Below are positions 34,386 to 41,866 of a DNA stretch of 45,216 bases, one piece after another. The stretch is from Ktedonobacteria bacterium (GTDB lineage Bacteria > Chloroflexota > Ktedonobacteria > Ktedonobacterales > JACDGC01). Where the stretch lies: positions 1 through 45,216 of the forward strand of contig DAIDHM010000062.1 in the NCBI GenBank assembly GCA_027459705.1, in the 5' to 3' direction. How positions within the stretch are numbered: position 1 is the first letter of the stretch; each line of letters opens with the position of its first letter. Under the pieces are notes generated by a model that saw only the letters and a list, made by a program, of their open reading frames with translations, searched no databases and was not told the DNA's origin. A program made the position numbers and the translations under genes.

Positions 34386-34685
34386 TTATTCGCCGGCCAG
34401 CACAGCCAACACGTCCGACTCGCGAAGGACCAACAGATCCTCGCCTTCGAACTTGAATTCCGTGCCGCCGTATTTGGCGTAAAGAACCTTATCGCCGACC
34501 TTCAACTCCATCGCGGAGCGATCGCCGGAATCGAGCAACTTACCAGGACCTACGGCGATGATAACACCTTCCTGGGGTTTCTCTTTCGCGGTATCCGGGA
34601 TGATGATCCCGCCTTTGCTGACTTCTTCCTTGGCGCTGGGCTTCACGACCACACGGTCTGCCACTGGCCGAATCTTGCTTGCCAC
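34386..34685 (-). CDS. groES: Co-chaperonin GroES (10 kDa)
   Basis: A 99-residue co-chaperonin that caps GroEL. It begins ASKIRPVADRVVVKPSAKEE, has the mobile loop with GGIIIPDTAKEKPQ, then GDKVLYAKYGGTEFK and ends DVLAVLAGE. The GTG at 34685 is chosen because AAGGAG stands 8 bases upstream and the length then matches the family (E. coli 97). An ATG at 34745 would add 20 Lys/Ser/Gly-rich residues and has only AGAAGA before it; it remains possible. No CIRCE operator (TTAGCACTC-N9-GAGTGCTAA) was found upstream, so HrcA control is not evident. Confidence 0.95.
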   Translation of the reverse strand: MASKIRPVADRVVVKPSAKEEVSKGGIIIPDTAKEKPQEGVIIAVGPGKLLDSGDRSAMELKVGDKVLYAKYGGTEFKFEGEDLLVLRESDVLAVLAGE

Positions 34686-34924
34686 GCTTGCTACTCCTTC
34701 TGGTAAGTTTGTTTTACCAGTTGAACCGCTCGCCTTTTTCGGCATATGAATCTTCTCTCTACCACCGGTGTCTACACAGCAGTGTCGTCAGGATCCCATG
34801 CTCATCGGCATTGGGGAGTGCGCTATGCACCACTTGCTCGATGAGCCTGGGCATTATGGATGAGCCACATGCCCGTGTTCCGGAAGAAACTATATCGCAT
34901 TGGGTGTAAGAGGGGCGTTGGAGG

Positions 34925-34944
34925 TCTGTTAGACTTCTGTTAGA
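34925..34944. promoter_or_regulatory. Tandem TCTGTTAGA direct repeat, possible response-regulator box
   Basis: TCTGTTAGA occurs at 34925-34933 and 34936-34944, a period of 11 bases. On the other strand this reads CTAACA twice with five bases between, resembling the tandem TTAACA boxes bound by PhoP-type OmpR-family regulators. It lies 52 bases before a -35 box for the speD-like gene and about 240 bases upstream of groES. The gene controlled, if any, is unknown. Confidence 0.4.
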
Positions 34945-34995
34945 AATGACTTTTGGCAATCTGGCCATGTTTCCCTCAAATCGCCGCCAAATCTC

Positions 34996-35024
34996 TTGAC
35001 AAATCGTCTCGCTCAGCGTAATGT
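34996..35024 (+). promoter_or_regulatory. Candidate promoter for the speD-like gene
   Basis: TTGACA at 34996-35001 is a perfect -35. A weak -10 (TAATGT, 35019-35024) lies exactly 17 bases on. It would give a leader of about 250 nt before the gene at 35285. The poor -10 makes this tentative. Confidence 0.45.
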
Positions 35025-35142
35025 GTATTATTGCCCGGTCAGAAATGTGGCCCGGCCGTCCGTCGTCCGCGGCACTCGCGATCCTCCGCAATTGCAGCAT
35101 GCACTGCCACTGGTCCGCCGACGATGTCAGAAGCGAGGCTTT

Positions 35143-35247
35143 ATGAGTACCAAGCACCACCCCGCGCAAGTCAGCGGGCAATTGTTTATAGAATTTGAGT
35201 CGTATCTCAGCTGGTACATCGCCTGTTTCCATACCGGCGAGAGTTAG
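35143..35247 (+). CDS. Possible small upstream ORF before the speD-like gene
   Basis: A 34-residue frame (begins MSTKHHPAQVSGQLF, ends ACFHTGES) starting at ATG 35143, with GCGAGG four to five bases upstream and ending 37 bases before the speD-like gene. It is not recognised. It could be a regulatory upstream ORF, as polyamine genes often have translational control, or simply chance; there is no conservation evidence. Confidence 0.2.
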   Translation: MSTKHHPAQVSGQLFIEFESYLSWYIACFHTGES

Positions 35248-35284
35248 CGGCGGGTTCGTTTGCCCGTAGGAAGGACATGCAACG

Positions 35285-36697
35285 TTGTTTGGACCACATC
35301 TCATCATTGACGGCAGCAAGTGCGATACAGTGAAACTCGGCGATAGACTCCTCATCGAACGCATCCTCACCGATTACCCTCGTGCGATTGGCATGACCCG
35401 CATTGGCGGCCCCTACATGTTTGAATATCAGGCGCCTGACCCGGCCTATTCCGGGGTCTCTGGTCTGGTAGTCATCGCTGAAAGCCACATCGCCATTCAT
35501 ACCTTCCCCGAGCTGGATTACTTTACAATGGACATCTTCTCGTGCAAAAATTTTGACCACGAGGTTGCCATTGCTTACATCCGTGAAGCTCTGGGTGTGC
35601 GCGAAATGGACCGCATGCTTGTCCAACGTGGCCTCTCGTTCCGCGGGCCTCATCATGGCCCCCTGGGCGCGACGGATGAATTGATCTCCGCGGCGGAATC
35701 GCGCAACAATGGTCTAGGGGTGACGATCGGGTCCATACCAACCGATGATCCACTGTACCCCCGGATGGCGGATGTCGGCGCGATGCTCTGGCCAAGTTAT
35801 GGCGCGGTGCCAGATGTCGGCTCATGTGGAACGGTCACGGGTGGTGCTCGTGATGGCGCGGTGGTGACCGCGGCGAACGCCGCGGCCGCAGGTGATGTGG
35901 GTCGTCCTGGCCTCCTCCCCATTCAGCCACTCCAACTCAATCCCACAGCTTCGACGAGTGGAATCATGGACCGGATGCTGGCATTGGGTGGGCAGGGGCG
36001 ACAACTGGGCAAAGCGCTGCAACTCTGGGAAGCCACCGTTCGCGCGGGGAATGCACCGGTCGTCCTGGCTATCGGCGCCGACGTGGTCGCGCAAGGTCTG
36101 CGGGATGTGGTGGCCGATCTCATCCAGCGTGGCCATATCCAGGGTATCATCCTGGAAGATAGTGCCGCGTTCGCGGATGCTTTTGAGTCACTGGGCTACC
36201 GTCACTACCTACGGGAAGACGATGAACTCGCCCCCGCTATCCGTCCAGAAGACGAATCGCAGGCGGCCAGAACCAAAATCACCGCGATGCTTGGCCACCA
36301 TCATAATGCCACCATTCAGCAACTCGCTGATGCATTGGCGCACAATGCGCCGCGGCCGGGCATATTGACGGCGGCGATCGCGGCAGGCATCCCCATTGGA
36401 CTGGCTGGTTCACCAGCGCTTAAAGCCCTGGGGGTGACGTTGTCGGACAATGCCGACATTCTGGATTTGGTGGCACAACCCGAAACGTTGTTGATCGCTT
36501 GCGGCACCCGCGTTGCGATCAACGCTGGACAGGCTCAGACCATCGCCATTGCGGCGCCTACCCAATCATCGGTAGCCGTTGCTCTTACGCTAGACGCACC
36601 AATCGCACTCACTTTGCTAGCGACGGGATTGGTGCAGCGCGTACCACAGCGGCACGTATCGCGATCGAATGCGCGGCAACTTTTGAGTGTGGGTTGA
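35285..36697 (+). CDS. SpeD-like pyruvoyl decarboxylase fused to a degenerate deoxyhypusine-synthase-like domain
   Basis: A 470-residue protein. Residues 1-about 120 are a bacterial class 1b AdoMet decarboxylase: the self-cleavage site is Glu66-Ser67 in AESHIAIHTFPE, where Ser becomes the pyruvoyl group, and the proton-donor Cys follows in MDIFSCKNFD. AdoMet decarboxylation feeds spermidine synthesis; some SpeD relatives act on ornithine or arginine instead. Residues about 120-210 are a linker. Residues about 215-470 match the order of deoxyhypusine-synthase-like proteins: GGQGRQLGKALQLW, GLRDVVADLIQRG, ESLGYRHY, ILTAAIAAGIPI, ending VALTLDAPIALTLLATGL. The stretch where DHS carries its WGK catalytic lysine is missing, so this half looks inactive. 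No aminopropyltransferase gene is nearby. A hairpin terminator follows. Confidence 0.82.
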   Translation: MFGPHLIIDGSKCDTVKLGDRLLIERILTDYPRAIGMTRIGGPYMFEYQAPDPAYSGVSGLVVIAESHIAIHTFPELDYFTMDIFSCKNFDHEVAIAYIREALGVREMDRMLVQRGLSFRGPHHGPLGATDELISAAESRNNGLGVTIGSIPTDDPLYPRMADVGAMLWPSYGAVPDVGSCGTVTGGARDGAVVTAANAAAAGDVGRPGLLPIQPLQLNPTASTSGIMDRMLALGGQGRQLGKALQLWEATVRAGNAPVVLAIGADVVAQGLRDVVADLIQRGHIQGIILEDSAAFADAFESLGYRHYLREDDELAPAIRPEDESQAARTKITAMLGHHHNATIQQLADALAHNAPRPGILTAAIAAGIPIGLAGSPALKALGVTLSDNADILDLVAQPETLLIACGTRVAINAGQAQTIAIAAPTQSSVAVALTLDAPIALTLLATGLVQRVPQRHVSRSNARQLLSVG

Positions 36698-36704
36698 CTT
36701 CATG

Positions 36705-36745
36705 GCCTGGGACAGTGTTGCATTATGCCTGTCCCAGGCTTCTAT
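36705..36745 (+). terminator. Terminator after the speD-like fusion gene
   Basis: GCCTGGGACAG (36705-36715) pairs perfectly with CTGTCCCAGGC (36729-36739), starting 8 bases after the stop; TTCTATGTTTT follows, a partial T-tract. Confidence 0.8.
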
Positions 36746-37111
36746 GTTTTGTATTCTTCATGACAGAGTTTGCTGCAAAGATCAAACACTTTCCCACATC
36801 TTCAGTTTCCACTGAGCCTGTCCCATTTCGCTTGATATTGGCATGACCGATGCAACTTTTTTCCCCCGTGGTGCGTACTCTATCTGAAGCCCTCTTGCCA
36901 GAGGGTTTAGAATGTGATTGTTGTTACGTTTTGTACAGCCAAAATAGGCCATAAGTCCGGATGGGGCGCGCAGGGCACTGAAACAGACTATACTTAAAGC
37001 GGTGCCGTGACACTAAGGATGGTGGATGTGTGGGTGTTCCACACGCCTGGAAAAGTGTCGCGTTCTGTGATGGCTGTGCGCTTAGGTCGTTGGTGGAGGA
37101 TTCAATCTGCT
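36746..37111. other. Intergenic region upstream of the GtrA-like gene
   Basis: These 366 bases contain no supported gene. TATACT at 36989-36994 is a fair -10 box but has no matching -35. The GtrA frame is open back to 37007, so a longer N-terminus is conceivable; no ribosome site supports it. Confidence 0.4.
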
Positions 37112-37804
37112 ATGTCACTGAATACCGCCGATCAAGAGACGGAAAAACGACCGATCGTGCCACGCCAGGATATCTCCACATTGCAGACACGACAGTATTC
37201 CGCCTGGCGGTGGAGACCTGTTGATGAAGAGGAGACACAGATTCTGGCTAGCATCTCTGGCATCACCCCTTTACCCGTCAAAACGACGGACCTGATGATC
37301 GACGCCGATTGGTTTCGCGCCTTCCATACCTGGCTCGACGCGAAAAGTCATGGCAAAGCAAATTCGATCATCTCACTCCTGTCTTTTCTGGTCATAGGCG
37401 GTTCCGCCTCGATCATCAACTTGATGGTCGTTTTGATCTTCGATATCGTCGACAAGACCCACCGTAACGATCTCGCCGTGCAGCTCCTATATGGAGCGAT
37501 TGCGACCGAGATCTCGCTGATATACAATTTCATGCTCAACGACCGGTTTACCTTCAAGTTACTGGTCGATAAAAATCGGACCTGGTTGCAGCGCTGCATT
37601 CGCTTTCATGGACCAGCGATGGTGGGATTCGTGCTCACCCAGGTGCTGCATGCGGTGTTTTATCTCGCTTTGCGCGGTACAGCTACACCGCACATCACGG
37701 TCGTCTCTCAAGCCCTGGCCATTTTGATTGTGACCTTTGTGAATTTCGCGATGCATCGCTTCTGGACCTACCGCCCCCAGAAACCACGTCCCGCTACCGC
37801 GTAA
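37112..37804 (+). CDS. GtrA-like membrane protein with a long N-terminal extension
   Basis: A 230-residue protein. The C-terminal about 135 residues hold four membrane segments in the GtrA/DPMS-TM pattern: LLSFLVIGGSASIINLMVV, YGAIATEISLIYNFMLNDRFTF, MVGFVLTQVLHAVFYLAL and ILIVTFVNFAMHRFWTYR. The NF.LNDRFTF and NF..HRFWTYR ends are typical. GtrA proteins are thought to help move polyprenyl-linked sugars across the membrane for glycan or polysaccharide decoration. The first about 95 residues are polar and Trp-containing with no known domain, longer than in usual GtrA (120-150 residues in all). ATG 37112 has GGAGG 12 bases upstream, somewhat far. No glycosyltransferase gene adjoins. Confidence 0.78.
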   Translation: MSLNTADQETEKRPIVPRQDISTLQTRQYSAWRWRPVDEEETQILASISGITPLPVKTTDLMIDADWFRAFHTWLDAKSHGKANSIISLLSFLVIGGSASIINLMVVLIFDIVDKTHRNDLAVQLLYGAIATEISLIYNFMLNDRFTFKLLVDKNRTWLQRCIRFHGPAMVGFVLTQVLHAVFYLALRGTATPHITVVSQALAILIVTFVNFAMHRFWTYRPQKPRPATA

Positions 37805-37839
37805 TCGCACTTTTGGTCGTGTGGTTGCCGATCGCTGAG

Positions 37840-37880
37840 CGCGCTTCGCACCGAAATGGTCTGCGAAGCGCGACTTTTAT
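37840..37880 (+). terminator. Terminator after the GtrA-like gene
   Basis: CGCGCTTCGCA (37840-37850) pairs perfectly with TGCGAAGCGCG (37862-37872), followed by ACTTTTAT. It lies about 36 bases after the stop. Confidence 0.8.
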
Positions 37881-37952
37881 ATGGTGCACCTGAGAGAATT
37901 TGGCGCTATACTGCCGCACTACGTGACGCGGGCAGCCAATTGAGCGGGCGCG

Positions 37953-37981
37953 TTGACACTGCGCAGCTTTCATGCTATCCT
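37953..37981 (+). promoter_or_regulatory. Sigma70-like promoter of the transmembrane PP2C gene
   Basis: TTGACA (37953-37958) and TATCCT (37976-37981, four of six) are 17 bases apart. Transcription would start about 115 bases before ATG 38102, placing the hairpin at 38047-38096 in the leader. Confidence 0.6.
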
Positions 37982-38046
37982 CACGACATCTCATGTGCCA
38001 ACCACTACACCAGTGAATAGGCTGTAGAATGCGTTCCAGAAAGGAG

Positions 38047-38096
38047 CGCGGACAACTTCGTCAAACCTCGTTGCCGAGGTCGCGTAGCAGTCCGCG
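38047..38096 (+). promoter_or_regulatory. Leader hairpin that overlaps the likely ribosome site
   Basis: Outer arms CGCGGAC (38047-38053) and GTCCGCG (38090-38096) and inner stem ACCTCG-TTGC-CGAGGT (38065-38080) form a nested structure. The right arm overlaps GCGGGGG (38094-38100), the only purine-rich stretch before ATG 38102, so folding would hide the start. A translational switch is inferred, not shown. Confidence 0.45.
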
Positions 38097-38101
38097 GGGG
38101 T

Positions 38102-40450
38102 ATGAAGCGGACGACGCTATGGCATAGTCATCTTATCGGTATAGCCACATTACTCGCGGTCCTCAATCTCGTGCTCGCACTACCAGCCATGGCGCGGGTA
38201 AGAGTTGCCGATCCGCAAACGAGCCAGGCTGTCGCGTATAGTGATCCGGCAATCGTGCGACTTACCGTGCAGTATGCAGATCGCGCGACTGGTTCACCGG
38301 CCCCTGTCCTATGCACAGGACAGGGGGTTATTGTCGCGACCACAGGACCCACAGGTGGCAACCCGCATACCTACATCGTGACAGATGCCCAACTGGTCAG
38401 CCCAATCACCCCTTGTAATGGAGCAATTACTGCTTATCAGCGCATGTACTCGACTTTGCCTACTTCCTGGTCACTTACGACGATCACGGCCTATCTCTCG
38501 ACAGCGTATAGCGGGTCAAATGCCCCGCCCGTCGCCTTGCCGCTCAGCACAACTTCTGTGACGGCCTTGCCTGCCACTGAAAATGTCGCTGTGTTACCGT
38601 TAGCGTCCGAACCCGCATATGATCTCCCCGTATTGCCACTGGGTGATGCGACGAGTGTTCCGCGCGATATTCTGACGCTTGGGACTACAACATCCGCGAC
38701 TCCATACACGACTGATACCATATCGTTGAATGATCTGCCTACGGCGCTGACACCCTATAGTGCGGCAGTTCCTGTTGGATTACCGTATCTGCCAACACCG
38801 ACACCAACGTTGCCAGCGACCACCAGCTCACCCGTCGCGACTCCATCTGCACTCCCCACGACAGCCACCAAGTCCACAACCCCACAGATCACCGCGACCA
38901 TCGCAGCGACTCCGACAACCGTTGCCGGTATGGCGCTGCCGCCAGGTACTGCAATTATTGATGATGATGGTTCTGGGTATGGCCACTTGATGGGTATTGT
39001 GGTGGTGACCGCAACGGGCTCAGGTATTGCTGGCCCAGCGAATCTCGCGGTTGCTCTGAGCAATGCCAACGTCACATCTCAACCTGGAACATTTGCCAAT
39101 TTGTGGCATACTGCTCTCGCATCGTACTATGCGGCGAGTGGGACTAATCCGCAAGATGCGCATTACGGAGTCGCCGTGCAACAATTTACGGATCTCCAGC
39201 AAAAATACCCAGCTTTTCAAGCGGTAAGTAGCTGGATTCAAGCCGCGCAACAGCATGTTGCGCCCGCGGCGCCAGTGGTGACCCCTACCTCGGGAACAAT
39301 TAACAAGATTTTAGGGATTTCGATCTGGAGTCCGCAGGGCTTGATCTCCCTGGCGATTGCGGTTGTGGTCCTGTTGTTGGGACTCTTCTTCTGGGGACGC
39401 GCGCTGGCGACGAATCGCCAGCGCTCAGCAAACCAACGCGGTCCGCTAAAGGGTGAGAATCTTGAACGACCGGACACGGCGCGTATGCCAGCGCTCGCGC
39501 ATAACGGCGCAATCGAACGGCGCGCTAAACCTGAGGAGATCTCATCGTCCTGGCGCATGACCTCCTTGCGACCAACCGTTCCACTACCCTACAATTATAA
39601 ATTGGCCCGGCTGGGCATACGCGTCGCAGGTCTCACGGACCCAGGCCTGCGTCGGAAAGCTGATCCCAATCAAGACACGATCCTCGCGTTACATGGCGCA
39701 CGCTTGCAGGATGGCGAGCCGCAACCATTTGGCATCTTTGTCGTTGCCGATGGGATGGGTGGACACCAGTTTGGACGTGAGGCCAGCATCCACGCTATCG
39801 AAAAAATTGTTGAACATATTTTAGCACCCTTGATGGATGGCACGGTCTTGAGTGAAGAGGCGGTCCTCGAATTACTGAAAGAAAGCGTCATTCATGCTAA
39901 TGCCGCTCTCTATGGACGCAATCTTCGCCAGCATGCCGACATGGGGACGACCGTCACGGCGGCGCTGGTCACAGGGGATATCGCGCATCTGGTGAACGTC
40001 GGCGATAGCCGCATCTATCATCTGCAACCCAATTTTCCGTTGCGTCAGATTACGGTCGACCATTCAGTGGTGGCGGGTTTAGTGGCGGCGGGGGTGATTA
40101 AGCCGGAAGATATCTATACCCATCCCAAACGCAACCAAATCTATCGCAGTCTCGGCGAGAAAGAGGAGGTCGAGATCGATGCGTTTCGCATCGCCCTGCA
40201 ACCCGGAGATATGTTGCTGCTCTGCTCCGATGGCCTCTGGGAGATGGTGCGCGATCCGCGCCTGGAAGCCTTATTACGCGTGCACCCAGAACCGCAACAA
40301 GTGGCATACGCGCTGATTGAGGAAGCGAATAGCAACGGTGGGGTGGACAATATTAGCGCGGTAGTCGTCAAAATGCTTGATGAACAATATGCACCGCAAC
40401 AAACAGGCATCCAAATATCTGCGGGTCCACCTTCGCTCACTGGCGCCTGA
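38102..40450 (+). CDS. Transmembrane PP2C phosphatase with an exported HtrA-like pseudoprotease domain
   Basis: A 782-residue single-pass receptor-like protein. A signal/anchor (about 8-31) leads to an exported part that follows the trypsin/HtrA order: GQGVIV, YIVTDAQLVSP, ENVAVLPLASE, LPVLPLGDATSVP. The expected catalytic His (NAHxV) is Gln, the Asp (DVAVL) is Asn, and the GNSGGP site is replaced, so it looks like a binding domain and not a protease. A Thr/Pro-rich stalk and helical TPR-like piece (about 325-390) follow, then a membrane segment near 413-434 (LISLAIAVVVLLLGLFFWG). The cytoplasmic end is a full PPM phosphatase: NQDTILALHG, FVVADGMGGHQFGREAS, MGTTVTAALV, VNVGDSRIYHL, LLCSDGLWEMV and GGVDNISAVVV. 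No Ser/Thr kinase gene is nearby. The ribosome site is poor and may be masked by a hairpin. Confidence 0.85.
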   Translation: MKRTTLWHSHLIGIATLLAVLNLVLALPAMARVRVADPQTSQAVAYSDPAIVRLTVQYADRATGSPAPVLCTGQGVIVATTGPTGGNPHTYIVTDAQLVSPITPCNGAITAYQRMYSTLPTSWSLTTITAYLSTAYSGSNAPPVALPLSTTSVTALPATENVAVLPLASEPAYDLPVLPLGDATSVPRDILTLGTTTSATPYTTDTISLNDLPTALTPYSAAVPVGLPYLPTPTPTLPATTSSPVATPSALPTTATKSTTPQITATIAATPTTVAGMALPPGTAIIDDDGSGYGHLMGIVVVTATGSGIAGPANLAVALSNANVTSQPGTFANLWHTALASYYAASGTNPQDAHYGVAVQQFTDLQQKYPAFQAVSSWIQAAQQHVAPAAPVVTPTSGTINKILGISIWSPQGLISLAIAVVVLLLGLFFWGRALATNRQRSANQRGPLKGENLERPDTARMPALAHNGAIERRAKPEEISSSWRMTSLRPTVPLPYNYKLARLGIRVAGLTDPGLRRKADPNQDTILALHGARLQDGEPQPFGIFVVADGMGGHQFGREASIHAIEKIVEHILAPLMDGTVLSEEAVLELLKESVIHANAALYGRNLRQHADMGTTVTAALVTGDIAHLVNVGDSRIYHLQPNFPLRQITVDHSVVAGLVAAGVIKPEDIYTHPKRNQIYRSLGEKEEVEIDAFRIALQPGDMLLLCSDGLWEMVRDPRLEALLRVHPEPQQVAYALIEEANSNGGVDNISAVVVKMLDEQYAPQQTGIQISAGPPSLTGA

Positions 40451-40465
40451 TTCTCCACGCGGATT

Positions 40466-41734
40466 TCAGCGCGGCCAGGGAATCGCCAGTTGGACGGTGG
40501 TTCCCTGGCCAGGGTGTGACTGGATACTGAATTGCTTGGAGTGAGGCCGTACGCGCTCGTGCATGTTGAGCAATCCCCAGGATCGCCCATGCGGATAGCT
40601 CGCCAGGACCGTCTCTGGATCAAATCCAACACCATTGTCTCGGACACTCGCGGAAATATACTCGGCTGTTTGCCGAATTGCGATCAAGCAGTGGGTCGCG
40701 CAAGCGTGTTTTAGGACGTTCTGCAGGGCTTCGCGTACCACCAGGAAAATCGTTGATTCGATATCAGCCGGTAGTCGTCGCGCGACATCGTACTGTAAAA
40801 CGATACGCGGCGATGCTTGGGCATATGACTCGATCAAATCTTCTAACGCGATCTCCAGGCCTTCCGTCTCCAATGTCACTGGCCGCAGATCAAAGATCAT
40901 TTGACGCAGATCGCGCGCTGTTTTTACAAACCGATCGTATAATCGTCGGATTTCCAGCCGCGCATGAGTTGGGTTGCTCGTTACCATCGCGTCGATATGT
41001 TCCAGGGTCATGGCGGCATTCGCGATGACCTGAATTGGCCCATCATGCAGATCGCGCGCCAGTCGCCGTCGTTCATCTTCCTGACGCTGAATGACCAGCG
41101 CGTGTTCATTGCGGACTTCCTGCTGGCGCTGTTCGACACCAAGCGCCAAGGCGGCCAGCGCCCCTAATGCCCGTAGTTGCTCAAGGAGCGGGTCATCAAA
41201 AACTGCGCCGGGGGTCATGCGCGTGACTTCCAAAACTCCAACGACTGTTCCGCTCTCGATTAACGCCAGTGCGCAGAGCGCCGATGGGATATACCCCAGG
41301 CGCTCCGCGGTGTGGGTGAGCGCTTCCGCCGGAACGCGCTGCTCATCTGCCCAGGTATTCACGATGAGCGTATTGCCAGTTATGGCTACATGCCCGGCCA
41401 CACCCTCGCCAGTGCGAAGTGGACTCAATTGGGGCATTGCAAAGATGCCTGATGAATTATCCAACGATTGCGGCAGGGTGACGCCATCCAGATGAGCGAG
41501 CGCACGCAAGATCCCCGTTGCCGCATCAAGTTGCCAGATGATTGCCCTACCGCCGGTAATCGTCGCGGCGGCACGCGCGATCAGGCGCGCACGTCGCACG
41601 GGGTGGGCTTCCGCCGCCACTATCGGGCCAACTTTAGTGACGATTTGAGCGGCGCGATTGGCGAGATTGTTGCCATCCATGGCAGTTGCGCCGGAATCAC
41701 CAAAATGGGCAGATTCTTGGTTGTACGGCAGCAT
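40466..41734 (-). CDS. GAF-domain sensor histidine kinase (NarL-type, HisKA_3)
   Basis: A 422-residue soluble kinase. Residues about 45-205 form a GAF sensor domain (AIIWQLDAATGILRALAHL, GEGVAGHVAITGNTLIVN, GTVVGVLEV). A coiled segment leads to the HisKA_3 dimerisation helix with the phospho-acceptor His in ERRRLARDLHDGPIQ near residue 236. The ATPase domain has VVREALQNVLKHA, RDNGVGFDPE and SWGLLNMHERV. Such kinases normally pair with NarL/LuxR-type regulators; none is in the window, so it is an orphan here. AGGAGG lies 8 bases before ATG 41734. It converges with the transmembrane PP2C gene (15-base gap) and diverges from the phosphodiesterase-like gene. Confidence 0.93.
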   Translation of the reverse strand: MLPYNQESAHFGDSGATAMDGNNLANRAAQIVTKVGPIVAAEAHPVRRARLIARAAATITGGRAIIWQLDAATGILRALAHLDGVTLPQSLDNSSGIFAMPQLSPLRTGEGVAGHVAITGNTLIVNTWADEQRVPAEALTHTAERLGYIPSALCALALIESGTVVGVLEVTRMTPGAVFDDPLLEQLRALGALAALALGVEQRQQEVRNEHALVIQRQEDERRRLARDLHDGPIQVIANAAMTLEHIDAMVTSNPTHARLEIRRLYDRFVKTARDLRQMIFDLRPVTLETEGLEIALEDLIESYAQASPRIVLQYDVARRLPADIESTIFLVVREALQNVLKHACATHCLIAIRQTAEYISASVRDNGVGFDPETVLASYPHGRSWGLLNMHERVRPHSKQFSIQSHPGQGTTVQLAIPWPR

Positions 41735-41866
41735 AGGTCATGCCTCCTGCATACCTGTAGGCATGCATGTTACAGTATAGAATGTCGACGATGTGTGCAC
41801 CGCACTGAGTATAGCGGTTGCGGTTTCTGTAGACAAGAACCCACCGGATAAGCGCAGAGGTACGGC

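Noticed and set aside
34686-35284. CIRCE heat-shock operator upstream of groES
   Set aside because: No TTAGCACTC-N9-GAGTGCTAA-like inverted repeat was found.
34759-35370. Minus-strand frame of 203 codons between groES and speD
   Set aside because: It overlaps the start of the speD-like gene, has no convincing ribosome site and no recognisable family.
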